64,000 bases of DNA from positions 124,001 through 188,000 of the forward strand of contig NZ_BMGR01000011.1 of assembly GCF_014640295.1 (NCBI RefSeq), given 5' to 3'. Position numbers and translations under genes: made by a program. The DNA comes from Paenibacillus abyssi (GTDB taxonomy: Bacteria; Bacillota; Bacilli; Paenibacillales; Paenibacillaceae). The notes under the pieces were generated by a model. The model was not told the DNA's origin and did no database searches. It saw only the letters and a list, made by a program, of their open reading frames with translations. This document shows, one piece after another, positions 9,410 through 17,297 of this stretch (within the stretch, counting starts at the first letter, position 1; each line of letters starts with the position of its first letter).

Positions 9410-10441
9410 ATGAAATATGTAAGTATCGAGAGCGTCGAGCCGGGACAATTTCTTGGCAAAACCGTATATTCCGGAAATGGAACGGCATTGCTGTCGGCAG
9501 GTGTCCAATTAACAGTATTCATGATTAATACACTTAACCGCATTGGAGTAACGATGCTGTATATACAAGATCCGGACTTCGATGATGTCGAAACGGAAGA
9601 TATCCTCAGCGAAGCTACCAAACAGACCGTAATTAATGAAATGAACGGCACGTTTGAGGCAATTCGTTCCGGCAAAGAATGGAGCACGAAAAAGATCGGG
9701 GTCAGTGTCAACCGGATTATGGAGGATGTGCTCAGCAACAAAGAGCTGTTGATCCAGCTGACAGATATTCGTACGGAAGACAATGCGCAGTATGTTCACG
9801 CGATGAATGTGTGTCTTATCTCTACGCTGATCGGGGTAAATATGGGCTTGAATATTAATCAATTGAAGGATTTGGCGATCGGTGCATTGCTGCATGACGT
9901 AGGCAAGAATGGGATGACTATAAGCGATGAGGAACAGCAGGTCGATTTGAAGGAGCATCATACGTGGCGCGGCTTTGAGTTAATAAAATCCAAGCGCGAA
10001 TTCAATCTGCTGATCGCTCATACCGCCTTGCAGCATCATGAACGGATCGACGGAACTGGCATTCCCCGCGGGCTGGAGGCGGAAAAAATACATACCTTTG
10101 CCAAAATCGTAGCGGTGGCTAATACGTATGACAACTTAATTAATCCATTGGATCATAGAGGCATGCTCCCGCATGAAGCCTGTGAAGAACTGATGGCCAT
10201 GTCGGAGAAGCAATTGGATCATGAGGTGCTTGTCCAGTTCACACGAATTATCTCTGTTTATCCCAATGGGATGGCTGTGCGCCTTTCCACGAAGGAAACC
10301 GGAGTTGTCGTGCGACAGCATAGAGGACTTCCCGGAAGACCGGTTGTGCGCGTTGTACGCACGAACGATGATCAGCTGGATGTAACGGAGATCGATCTGG
10401 CTAAGCAAACAACGGTATTTATTGAAGCGGTGCTGGCATAA
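9410..10441 (+). CDS. HD-GYP domain protein (putative c-di-GMP phosphodiesterase)
   Basis: 343 residues, cytoplasmic. After an N-terminal domain of ~130 residues comes the HD-GYP domain: LLHDVGKNGM, KEHHTWRGFELI, HTALQHHERIDGTGIPRG. The metal-binding HD and HHExxDG residues are intact; the GYP position reads GIP. The family hydrolyses cyclic di-GMP, so it may link to motility, biofilm or sporulation control, but no cyclase is nearby. Start ATG after GGAGGAAG. Confidence 0.9.
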   Translation: MKYVSIESVEPGQFLGKTVYSGNGTALLSAGVQLTVFMINTLNRIGVTMLYIQDPDFDDVETEDILSEATKQTVINEMNGTFEAIRSGKEWSTKKIGVSVNRIMEDVLSNKELLIQLTDIRTEDNAQYVHAMNVCLISTLIGVNMGLNINQLKDLAIGALLHDVGKNGMTISDEEQQVDLKEHHTWRGFELIKSKREFNLLIAHTALQHHERIDGTGIPRGLEAEKIHTFAKIVAVANTYDNLINPLDHRGMLPHEACEELMAMSEKQLDHEVLVQFTRIISVYPNGMAVRLSTKETGVVVRQHRGLPGRPVVRVVRTNDDQLDVTEIDLAKQTTVFIEAVLA

Positions 10442-10546
10442 CAGAATACATTGAGTGCGTGGCCAAATCAACAAGGCAAGTATCACGTTTGAATGAATCG
10501 TGAATAGGTTATATCATTCACATTCAACCTAACGGAGGTTTTTTGT

Positions 10547-10912
10547 ATGGCGATTCATCCTAACATGTACAGTTACAATCGGTTTCCTCAGTCCATCTAT
10601 CCTTATTTCTATCCTTATCCGATGCATTACCCATGGGTATATCCGGCTGGCGGATATCAAGGCGTTCATGGAATAGGCGTTCACGCCGACGGTCATTTTG
10701 GGGGCTATGGGCTTGGCGTTCATGCCGGCGGTCATCTCAGTGGACATGGTGCCGGTGTTCACGCAGGCGGCAATCTCGGCAGTCATGGGTTAGGGGTCCA
10801 TGCCGGAAGCCATTTTAGCGGTAAAGGGGTCGGTGTTCATGCCGGCGGTCATCTGAGCGGCCAAGGCGTTGGCGTACAAACCGGGATTGGCTGGCGCGGA
10901 TATCAAATATAA
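10547..10912 (+). CDS. His/Gly-rich 13-residue repeat protein
   Basis: 121 residues, no signal peptide. Residues 1-38 are Tyr/Pro/Met-rich (YPYFYPYPMHYPWVYP). Residues 42-106 are five copies of a 13-residue unit, consensus GLGVHAGGHLSGH, with His recurring at positions 5, 9 and often 13, then a short tail. The composition resembles low-complexity spore coat or exosporium proteins, and the spaced His residues could bind metal; both are inferences. It has a strong RBS (CGGAGG) and its own strong terminator, so it is probably well expressed. Confidence 0.75.
   Translation: MAIHPNMYSYNRFPQSIYPYFYPYPMHYPWVYPAGGYQGVHGIGVHADGHFGGYGLGVHAGGHLSGHGAGVHAGGNLGSHGLGVHAGSHFSGKGVGVHAGGHLSGQGVGVQTGIGWRGYQI
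10670..10864 (+). repeat. Five 39-bp in-frame tandem repeats
   Basis: Each 39-nt unit encodes a variant of GLGVHAGGHLSGH. Units differ at several bases, so they are old or selected rather than freshly expanded. Confidence 0.85.
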
Positions 10913-10931
10913 CTAATCTTTCCTTACGGCT

Positions 10932-10964
10932 CGCGTCTCTATAGTATAGAGACGCGGTTTTTTT
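10932..10964 (+). terminator. Strong intrinsic terminator
   Basis: CGCGTCTCTAT and ATAGAGACGCG form a perfect 11-bp stem with an AGT loop, followed by GG and seven T. Confidence 0.92.
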
Positions 10965-10970
10965 GTATTC

Positions 10971-11106
10971 AAAATAGCAGCCTATCAGCTTTGGGGCAAT
11001 GCCGAAGAAATCGATATGGGCGCGATTGACGAGCTATTGAGATTATACGTGAAGTTTCACGAGGCCTGGTTGACCCAGATTTACCGCGCCGGGCATGCTT
11101 CAAGAA
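10971..11106 (+). pseudogene. Possible coding remnant
   Basis: One plus-strand frame reads AAYQLWGNAEEIDMGAIDE and LLRLYVKFHEAWLTQIYRAG without a stop, and looks protein-like, but it has no RBS or convincing start and runs into the 3' end of the opposite parB-like gene. I cannot name the parent gene. Confidence 0.2.
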
Positions 11107-12168
11107 CTACTGATCTATTCCATTTGATCGCTTTACAAGTTCTCTGACCCTTTTCCATTCCTCAAGATGCTTCTCAAGGTTCTCAATAAGCTTGTCCGCG
11201 CCAACTAAAAAGTTTTCGCTATCGGCAGGTTTAATCTCATCTAGAGAGTTGATCACTTTTGTCGATAAAGGTATGTAAGCGGGAACCGATGACAGTAACT
11301 TGTTTAGCTTAACCTCGATGGGTGCTGCCGCTGCCGCTGGTGTCGCAGGCTCAGCACCGGATTGATCTCTGCTTGCGTCTCCAGTCCCGGACAGATCAAC
11401 CTGTTGCTTGCTTGCTTCCTCAGCCTCTTTCTGCGCAGCCGCAAGCTTTTCTCTTTCGGCTTTGTTTTGTTGATAGACAAACCATGTGTCGAGCAATTCC
11501 CGGCCTGATTTGAATAATAACTTGTCTTTCGTGCCGGCAGATATTCCTTTTTCTTTGAATAGGCGAGCGATTTTTTTGACATCGCTAACGGGCAGCTCAT
11601 CTTTGGCGATGATCAAGGCCAACGAGTCGCGATGCTCGATCGGCAGATCCTTAATGGGCATTAGCTGCTCTTCCGTCAGCTTGTCTTTTTTAATTTCGGT
11701 ACCGCTAACGACCAGCTTTTTAACGCTATTGCTGAACTTCAGCAGATCACATTTATTTTTGATATAAGCTTCCGGCTTGCCGAGCTTACTGGAGAGATAC
11801 TTGATCGAGCTGCTGAACTTCGGATCATTCAAAAGCTTGTTGAAGGCTTCCGCTTCTTCAATAGGGGAAAAACCTTCTCTCGTAAGATTTTCCGCTATTT
11901 GCTCCAGATAGATTTCCTTCTCATCCGAAGTAGTGGACACAATACATGGAAGGGTAGGGCGGCCCAGCATTTTGCTTGCTTTATACCGCCGGTTCCCGTA
12001 TATAATTTTGTATCGCCCCTCATTCGTCGTCCTTACCTTGATCGGAGATAAGAGGCCGAGTTCCTCGATACTATTCATTAGCTCCTGCAGGGGCTCATCA
12101 TCAAATTGATATCTGGGTTGATCGGTATCTTCATCGATTAAATGTATAGGGATTTCTGTAATCTCCAT
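11107..12168 (-). CDS. Orphan ParB/RepB/Spo0J-like partition protein
   Basis: 353 residues from the ATG behind AGGAGGAATATA; an ATG 19 codons upstream lacks an RBS. The N-terminal ParB/Srx domain has IDEDTDQPRYQF, EELGLLSPIKVR, YGNRRYKASKMLG and ENLTREGFSPIEEAEAF, equivalent to the CTP-binding GERR and ENLQR boxes. A KorB-like helix-turn-helix follows (SSKLGKPEAYIKNKCDLLKF). The C-terminal third is a charged, Ala-rich linker and a helical tail. No parA or parS-like cluster is nearby, so it is not the chromosomal parAB locus. It may regulate transcription or be left from a plasmid. Confidence 0.85.
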   Translation of the reverse strand: MEITEIPIHLIDEDTDQPRYQFDDEPLQELMNSIEELGLLSPIKVRTTNEGRYKIIYGNRRYKASKMLGRPTLPCIVSTTSDEKEIYLEQIAENLTREGFSPIEEAEAFNKLLNDPKFSSSIKYLSSKLGKPEAYIKNKCDLLKFSNSVKKLVVSGTEIKKDKLTEEQLMPIKDLPIEHRDSLALIIAKDELPVSDVKKIARLFKEKGISAGTKDKLLFKSGRELLDTWFVYQQNKAEREKLAAAQKEAEEASKQQVDLSGTGDASRDQSGAEPATPAAAAAPIEVKLNKLLSSVPAYIPLSTKVINSLDEIKPADSENFLVGADKLIENLEKHLEEWKRVRELVKRSNGIDQ

Positions 12169-12369
12169 TATATTCCTCCTAATTTGCAATAAGGCCGCTG
12201 AACGAAAGCAGCCTTTTGGGGACATACGTATTATATATCAAGGTCGGGATTGTGGAAATATTTTTGCTGTACGAATGAAGCTAACAACTGTTAGATTCGT
12301 TAGGTAATTTCATCCATGATAGGGTAAACTACATGTAGACCTTATTAAAGCAGGTGAGGAGGGAAACGC

Positions 12370-12894
12370 TTGAGCCGGGATATCCAAAAAGTAACCTATG
12401 GCTATGAACCGCCGGAAGAAAAACAAAAAGGTACGTTAATTTTCTACGACGCATTTGAACAGGTGACGGATCAAGACTTGGACCTTACGGTGGAGGTTGC
12501 GGAGTCACTGTCGTTCGCCAAGCTCGTACTGTATCCTCTCCACGAGCAGACGGTTAAGCGGATGTCGAAAGAGCCGGTCAGTTCATTTTACAAGCGGGAG
12601 GATCGGCTGCACGAGTGGAAGCGGGATCGGGGACGCTCGATTGCAGTCATTGAAAGCTGGGAAGGAAAACGAAAGAAATACACACCGATGGATTATGCGC
12701 TTCGACATTTGACTGAAAAGTACAGCGGCCCTCACTTCTTGTATGTCACACCGGAGACGGCAAATCAGTTCGCTTCCTATACATCCTTCAAAGAGTGGAT
12801 TGTAAAGATCCGGCTTATTCTGTCATCGGAGCCACGATTATTGCATCCCCTGCTTGAGAAATATCGGCATCGTTGGCAAGTAGCGGATCATTGA
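12370..12894 (+). CDS. Conserved hypothetical protein
   Basis: 174 residues with a TTG start closely behind GAGGAGGG. No recognised domain. The protein is soluble, rich in charged residues (SSFYKREDRLHEWKRDRG), with an alternating strand/helix pattern suggesting a compact alpha/beta fold. It sits between the parB-like gene and an AraC regulator, each on the other strand. Not identified. Confidence 0.65.
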   Translation: MSRDIQKVTYGYEPPEEKQKGTLIFYDAFEQVTDQDLDLTVEVAESLSFAKLVLYPLHEQTVKRMSKEPVSSFYKREDRLHEWKRDRGRSIAVIESWEGKRKKYTPMDYALRHLTEKYSGPHFLYVTPETANQFASYTSFKEWIVKIRLILSSEPRLLHPLLEKYRHRWQVADH

Positions 12895-12940
12895 GGAACG
12901 ATTAAGCTTCATTTTATCGAGTCTTAATATAACACGCTTT

Positions 12941-13783
12941 CTAAACAAAAAGTTGGATTTCTTCCTTTGTGCGAAGCCGATATTGCTTGGGCGAGATCCG
13001 GTATTTAGCTTTGAATGTTTTATGAAAATATGCGTAGGTGCCAAATCCGCAGTTCTGCGCAATTTGCTCGAGGTTCAAATGACTATAATTGATAAGCTCC
13101 AAGGCGTTGGAAAGCTTGATCTCAAGCGCATATTGAATCATTGTAAAGCCGGACACCTCTTTAAACAAATGCACTGCACGGGAGACGCTAAGTCCGACAT
13201 GTTGGGCCACTTCTTCAATTTTGAAGCCAATGATTGCATGTTCCTCAATATAATTTTTCATTTTACTGCATGTCATGACTAGATACTTATTCGGGTGGCT
13301 TTGCAGCGTGTGAGTTCCCGTTACTCCTCGCTCTAAAGTTAGGCATAATGAGCGCATTAAGTAATGAAGCAGCTCTGTATTTTCTTCCTCTACATTTTGC
13401 TTTTCCAGATAAAGCAGCTTCCACAGGGAGAGCATTCTTTCATTGCTATTAATTGTCGTAAACGTAGGTTTTGCCGAACGCTCCCACCATTGCCTGACCC
13501 ATGGCCCATCACAGAACAGAAAATAATCCCCGCTCGATATGCTGTCGTCCTCTTCTGAACCGCCAATTCTTAGCTCATAATTGTCTCCAGGTCGCAAGAG
13601 GAGTAAATCACCCGTACTGATCTTCCTCATCTTCCCATTGATTAAAACATGGCAGCTTCCTTCTGTTTGTAATCGAAAGAGAAAGGTAGGCAGACCGTTA
13701 ATAAAAGTCGTCGTATTCGTGGTCGTGGTCGTGAAAGGTTTTGTATGATAAGAATATCCGCATGCCAGTACCTCAGATTCCAT
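12941..13783 (-). CDS. AraC family transcriptional regulator
   Basis: 280 residues. The N-terminal half is a cupin-like sensor (GSCHVLINGKMRKISTGDLL, RPGDNYELRIG). The C-terminal ~100 residues carry two helix-turn-helix units: KIEEVAQHVGLSVSRAVHLF and LEQIAQNCGFGTYAYFHKTF, ending KYRISPKQYR. The ATG three codons inside the longest frame has the better-spaced GGGGTG. It is divergent from the MFS gene, with ~185 nt between them, so it probably controls that transporter in response to a small ligand. Confidence 0.88.
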   Translation of the reverse strand: MESEVLACGYSYHTKPFTTTTTNTTTFINGLPTFLFRLQTEGSCHVLINGKMRKISTGDLLLLRPGDNYELRIGGSEEDDSISSGDYFLFCDGPWVRQWWERSAKPTFTTINSNERMLSLWKLLYLEKQNVEEENTELLHYLMRSLCLTLERGVTGTHTLQSHPNKYLVMTCSKMKNYIEEHAIIGFKIEEVAQHVGLSVSRAVHLFKEVSGFTMIQYALEIKLSNALELINYSHLNLEQIAQNCGFGTYAYFHKTFKAKYRISPKQYRLRTKEEIQLFV

Positions 13784-13968
13784 AAATGACACCCCAATAG
13801 CAATATAGTTGATGTAGAAAGTGATTTATACTATGGATTTTATACGAGAATATTCTTATTCTATAACCATATCATACAACTTTTCGAATGAACTGCAAGC
13901 GTCTATACAAGAAAGGGGATTGCTGCGGCAGACACGATTCGAAATCATGAAGAGAGCAGGCGCACGGA

Positions 13969-15222
13969 ATGGATTCTCACAAAAGAAACTATTTTTTAAT
14001 TTTTATGGACGGCATTTTTTTTCATAATGCCATGACTTTTTTATCGATCAATGCGATCATGACCTATTTTCTGAATGAACTGGGAGCCGCTACGTTCGAG
14101 ATTGGCTTGGCCAATGCCCTTGTATCTATTGGAGCCATTGCTTCTCAGCCTTTCTTCGCCCAAAAGGTAATGAATCTGTCCTACAAGCTTCATACATTTG
14201 TTAAATATCTTTTCATTCAGAGAACATTATTTTTGCTATTTGTGCTTACGATTCCTGTTTTTTCGGTATCCAATCCTCAGTTGATGATCCTGTTATTTTT
14301 TGTTTTCTGGGCGCTATTCAATTTCTTCGTCGGAGCGTACGGCCCGTTCTATATGACCCTGTTTGCCAAAATGGTCGGTGTTCAGCAGCGCGGAAGGTTA
14401 AGAGGGTACTCGGGAGGCCTCGGTAATCTGCTGGCGCTCGGATCAGCTTATGCGGCCAGCGTCATTCTTAATGAGGTGGCTTATCCTTACAACTATACGA
14501 TCATCTTCGGTATCGGAGCCATTATTTTATTGTTTGATGTGCTGTGCTTCGCACTAATGAAGGAAGAGCCTGATCAGGTGACACCGATCGATATGAATTT
14601 CTTTCAATATTTCAAGTCCATTCCTGTCACTTTTCGCGAGAACCGAACATTTAAAACAATCGTGATCAGTTTTTGTTTTATGATGATATCACAAGTGAGC
14701 CTGGCCTATTATGCACTCTACGCGGTGCGCGTCTATGAGATCTCCGCATCACAAGCTGTATTGTTTACGGCGATAACGGGTTTGATAAACATTATCGGCA
14801 ATATCGTGTTTGGCATCATCGCGGACAAATACAGCCACCGCTTAGTCCTTTTGGTCTCGTCGCTTTGCGCCGTCGCTGCAGGCGTTTTAATCGTCAGCAT
14901 CTATGAGCTATTCGCGGTGTATGCAGCTTTTGCTCTTAGTACATTAGGTTTTTGCGGGTTCTTTCTGAGCAGCGGAGTTCTTATTATCGAAAATGTAAAG
15001 CATGAAAGATTGGCGATGTATGTCAGCGTGAACAGCGTGCTAACCTTGATCGTATCCGCAGTAGTGACGCTGGGAAGCAGTTTTTTAATCGATATCATTT
15101 CTTTCGAATCGGTATTCATCGTTGCCGGTGTCTCGGGATTGGTGAGCGGAATCATTCTTTTCAACTTTAATAGGCTAAATACGAAGATCAAAGAACCGTT
15201 CGGCACATCGAGCGAAATATGA
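13969..15222 (+). CDS. MFS transporter
   Basis: 417 residues with about 12 membrane spans. The loop between spans 2 and 3 is atypical, but the internal loop GIIADKYSHRLVLL (residues ~285-300) is the MFS signature motif. It is likely a proton-coupled exporter or sugar/metabolite importer in the cytoplasmic membrane. It is divergent from the AraC regulator, the likely regulator-target pair. The start has only a weak RBS; a later ATG at codon 13 is possible. Confidence 0.85.
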   Translation: MDSHKRNYFLIFMDGIFFHNAMTFLSINAIMTYFLNELGAATFEIGLANALVSIGAIASQPFFAQKVMNLSYKLHTFVKYLFIQRTLFLLFVLTIPVFSVSNPQLMILLFFVFWALFNFFVGAYGPFYMTLFAKMVGVQQRGRLRGYSGGLGNLLALGSAYAASVILNEVAYPYNYTIIFGIGAIILLFDVLCFALMKEEPDQVTPIDMNFFQYFKSIPVTFRENRTFKTIVISFCFMMISQVSLAYYALYAVRVYEISASQAVLFTAITGLINIIGNIVFGIIADKYSHRLVLLVSSLCAVAAGVLIVSIYELFAVYAAFALSTLGFCGFFLSSGVLIIENVKHERLAMYVSVNSVLTLIVSAVVTLGSSFLIDIISFESVFIVAGVSGLVSGIILFNFNRLNTKIKEPFGTSSEI

Positions 15223-15324
15223 ATAACGTATGATCGGTCCGGTAAGGTTGTTATTTTTGAGGCGATCCAAGCTGTTCAGAAAAGGGCAATCGAGATGGGC
15301 GGTGATATGGATAATCCTCTGTAT

Positions 15325-15360
15325 GCAGTCTGCACTCAAAGCCAGACTGCTATTTTGTGT
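15325..15360 (+). terminator. Hairpin in the 306-nt gap after the MFS gene
   Basis: GCAGTCTG pairs with CAGACTGC over a 10-nt loop, followed by TATTTTGTGTT. The remainder of 15223-15528 shows no convincing gene. Confidence 0.5.
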
Positions 15361-15528
15361 TAATAGAGCATTTACTTATCCTTATTAAGCGATTTCATAA
15401 CGATAGAAAAAAGGAATTCCTGTTATTCAAGGGAGGAAAAATCCCTCGTTTCCAACAACTCCCGCTGTCGCATTAATGGATTAAAGGAGTAAAATGATCA
15501 ACATGTCGGAAAGTGCGGGAGGTTATCC

Positions 15529-17031
15529 TTGAGAAAATGGTTTGCAATGTTTCTTGTTGTTGACACACTAAGCTTCATTTTTTTTACGCGTATAGGAGAT
15601 GCGGCAGCATCTGAGTTATCCGCCGCTACAGTCAACACGACAAGCGCGAACGTATATACAACTCCGAACTCAGGCTCGGCTGTATTAACTGTATTAAGTA
15701 GAGGTGAAGAATATCCTGTCATTACTGCCAAGGCAGGAGACTCTTCACTTATCATTCATAAAGTAGCTGCAGGCCAATCATTGTGGTCGATCTCCAGTCA
15801 ATATGAGGTCTCCATCAGTGAACTGAAGAAGCGAAATAAACTTTCCTCATCTTTCCTTGAAATTGGCCAAGAGCTGAGTATACCCCAAAAAACCGGTATA
15901 CATACCGTTGTAAAAGGGGACACATTGTGGAAGATTGCTGCTTCATTGAAGATGACAACATCAGATCTCATGCAGATCAATGCCTTAAAATCGACACAGC
16001 TGACCATTGGCCAAAAACTGAAAATTCCGGATTCCTTTGTGCAGCTTCAGTTGTTGGACGGGAAAAAGGGATGGGCTCGAAAATCTAATCTACAAACCAG
16101 AAAACTCAACCGGATTATTATGGGCTGGAACCATGGCGGAAATACCCAGTCGAACCTTAAACAAAGTAATAAGCCGAACCTGAATGTCATATCCCCTCGG
16201 TGGTATTATATAAATACAGACCATAATCTAACGGTTCAAGAGGATGCCCGTTTTGTAAAAACGGCGCATAATCTGGGCAAACGGGTGTGGCCCCTAATTG
16301 GCAACCGATTTGATCCTGAACTCACGGATTTGTTTCTATCAAACCCGGTCAAACGCCAGCAGGCAGTGAGCTTGCTACGGGATTCATTGCTGAGAACAGA
16401 CGCAGACGGGATTAATGTTGATTTTGAAAACATAAAGATGAGAAATAAGCAGGATTTCGTTGATTTTATTAAGGAATTGAAAGCTGCGCTGAAGCCGCAT
16501 GGTTTACTCATCTCTGTGGATGTGACAAGAACGAATGAAGATCCATTTTGGTCCGGCAGTTTGGATCGGTCGGAACTTGGCAAAGCAGCGGATTATATCG
16601 TCATGATGGGATATGAGGAGCACTGGGGCGGCAGCGGCAAGCCGGGTTCAGTGGGTTCTTTGCCATGGGTGCGGCAGGGGCTCAAAGAACTCATGAGGGA
16701 AGTTCCTTCCCACAAAATTATTCTTGGCGTGCCATTTTTCACGAGAGAATGGGTGACGAATCTTGCTACTGGCAAGGTTTCTAGTTATGATCGGTCTATG
16801 ACTGAGGTTGAACAAATCATAAAAACAAAAAAACTTACAAAATCGTGGGTAAAAACCGTCTCACAAAATCTCGTTCGTTATACCGCTGATGGAAACAAAC
16901 ATGAAATCTGGTTAGAGGATAAACAATCCATGAAGCTGCGCTATGATCTGGTTAATCAATATCGTCTAAGAGGTATAGCGGCTTGGTATTTGGGTTCTGA
17001 AACGAATGATATTTGGTCTGTTTTCAATTGA
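15529..17031 (+). CDS. LysM-GH18 glycoside hydrolase (YaaH/SleL-like)
   Basis: 500 residues, TTG start after GGGAGG. Signal peptide ~1-28; SH3-like strand region ~32-72 (SANVYTTPNSGSAVLTVLSR); LysM 1 ~75-118; LysM 2 ~124-167; GH18 barrel ~194-495. The active-site strand is DGINVDFEN, giving a catalytic Glu at ~300 with the D-x-x-N-x-D-x-E pattern of YaaH-type enzymes. LysM binds peptidoglycan, and GH18 relatives cleave cortex glycan (N-acetylglucosaminidase) in germination or wall turnover. The next gene is a close paralogue. Confidence 0.9.
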   Translation: MRKWFAMFLVVDTLSFIFFTRIGDAAASELSAATVNTTSANVYTTPNSGSAVLTVLSRGEEYPVITAKAGDSSLIIHKVAAGQSLWSISSQYEVSISELKKRNKLSSSFLEIGQELSIPQKTGIHTVVKGDTLWKIAASLKMTTSDLMQINALKSTQLTIGQKLKIPDSFVQLQLLDGKKGWARKSNLQTRKLNRIIMGWNHGGNTQSNLKQSNKPNLNVISPRWYYINTDHNLTVQEDARFVKTAHNLGKRVWPLIGNRFDPELTDLFLSNPVKRQQAVSLLRDSLLRTDADGINVDFENIKMRNKQDFVDFIKELKAALKPHGLLISVDVTRTNEDPFWSGSLDRSELGKAADYIVMMGYEEHWGGSGKPGSVGSLPWVRQGLKELMREVPSHKIILGVPFFTREWVTNLATGKVSSYDRSMTEVEQIIKTKKLTKSWVKTVSQNLVRYTADGNKHEIWLEDKQSMKLRYDLVNQYRLRGIAAWYLGSETNDIWSVFN

Positions 17032-17129
17032 ATAACCGAGCTTTCGGAAAAGGGAGGCTCGGAAATCTCATGTTTTCCATCTCGGAGCGTATTGAAGGCA
17101 CCGTGTTTGGTGAGTTACTCTAGCAGGGG

Positions 17130-17158
17130 AGGCCGGTATTATCGGCCTTCTTGTTGTT
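17130..17158 (+). terminator. Intrinsic terminator
   Basis: AGGCCG/CGGCCT stem, loop GTATTA, then TCTTGTTGTTG. Separates the two GH18 genes. Confidence 0.6.
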
Positions 17159-17297
17159 GTCGATTGAATGATGGATTGCTGATAATTTCTTTAATTTTCA
17201 GCGTGAGAGTCAACAATAAAAATTGATTTATTTGGGAAGAATAACGTCATTGCCCGGATCTACCGGAACAATCTTCAGAAAGAAGGGTGGGGGATTC

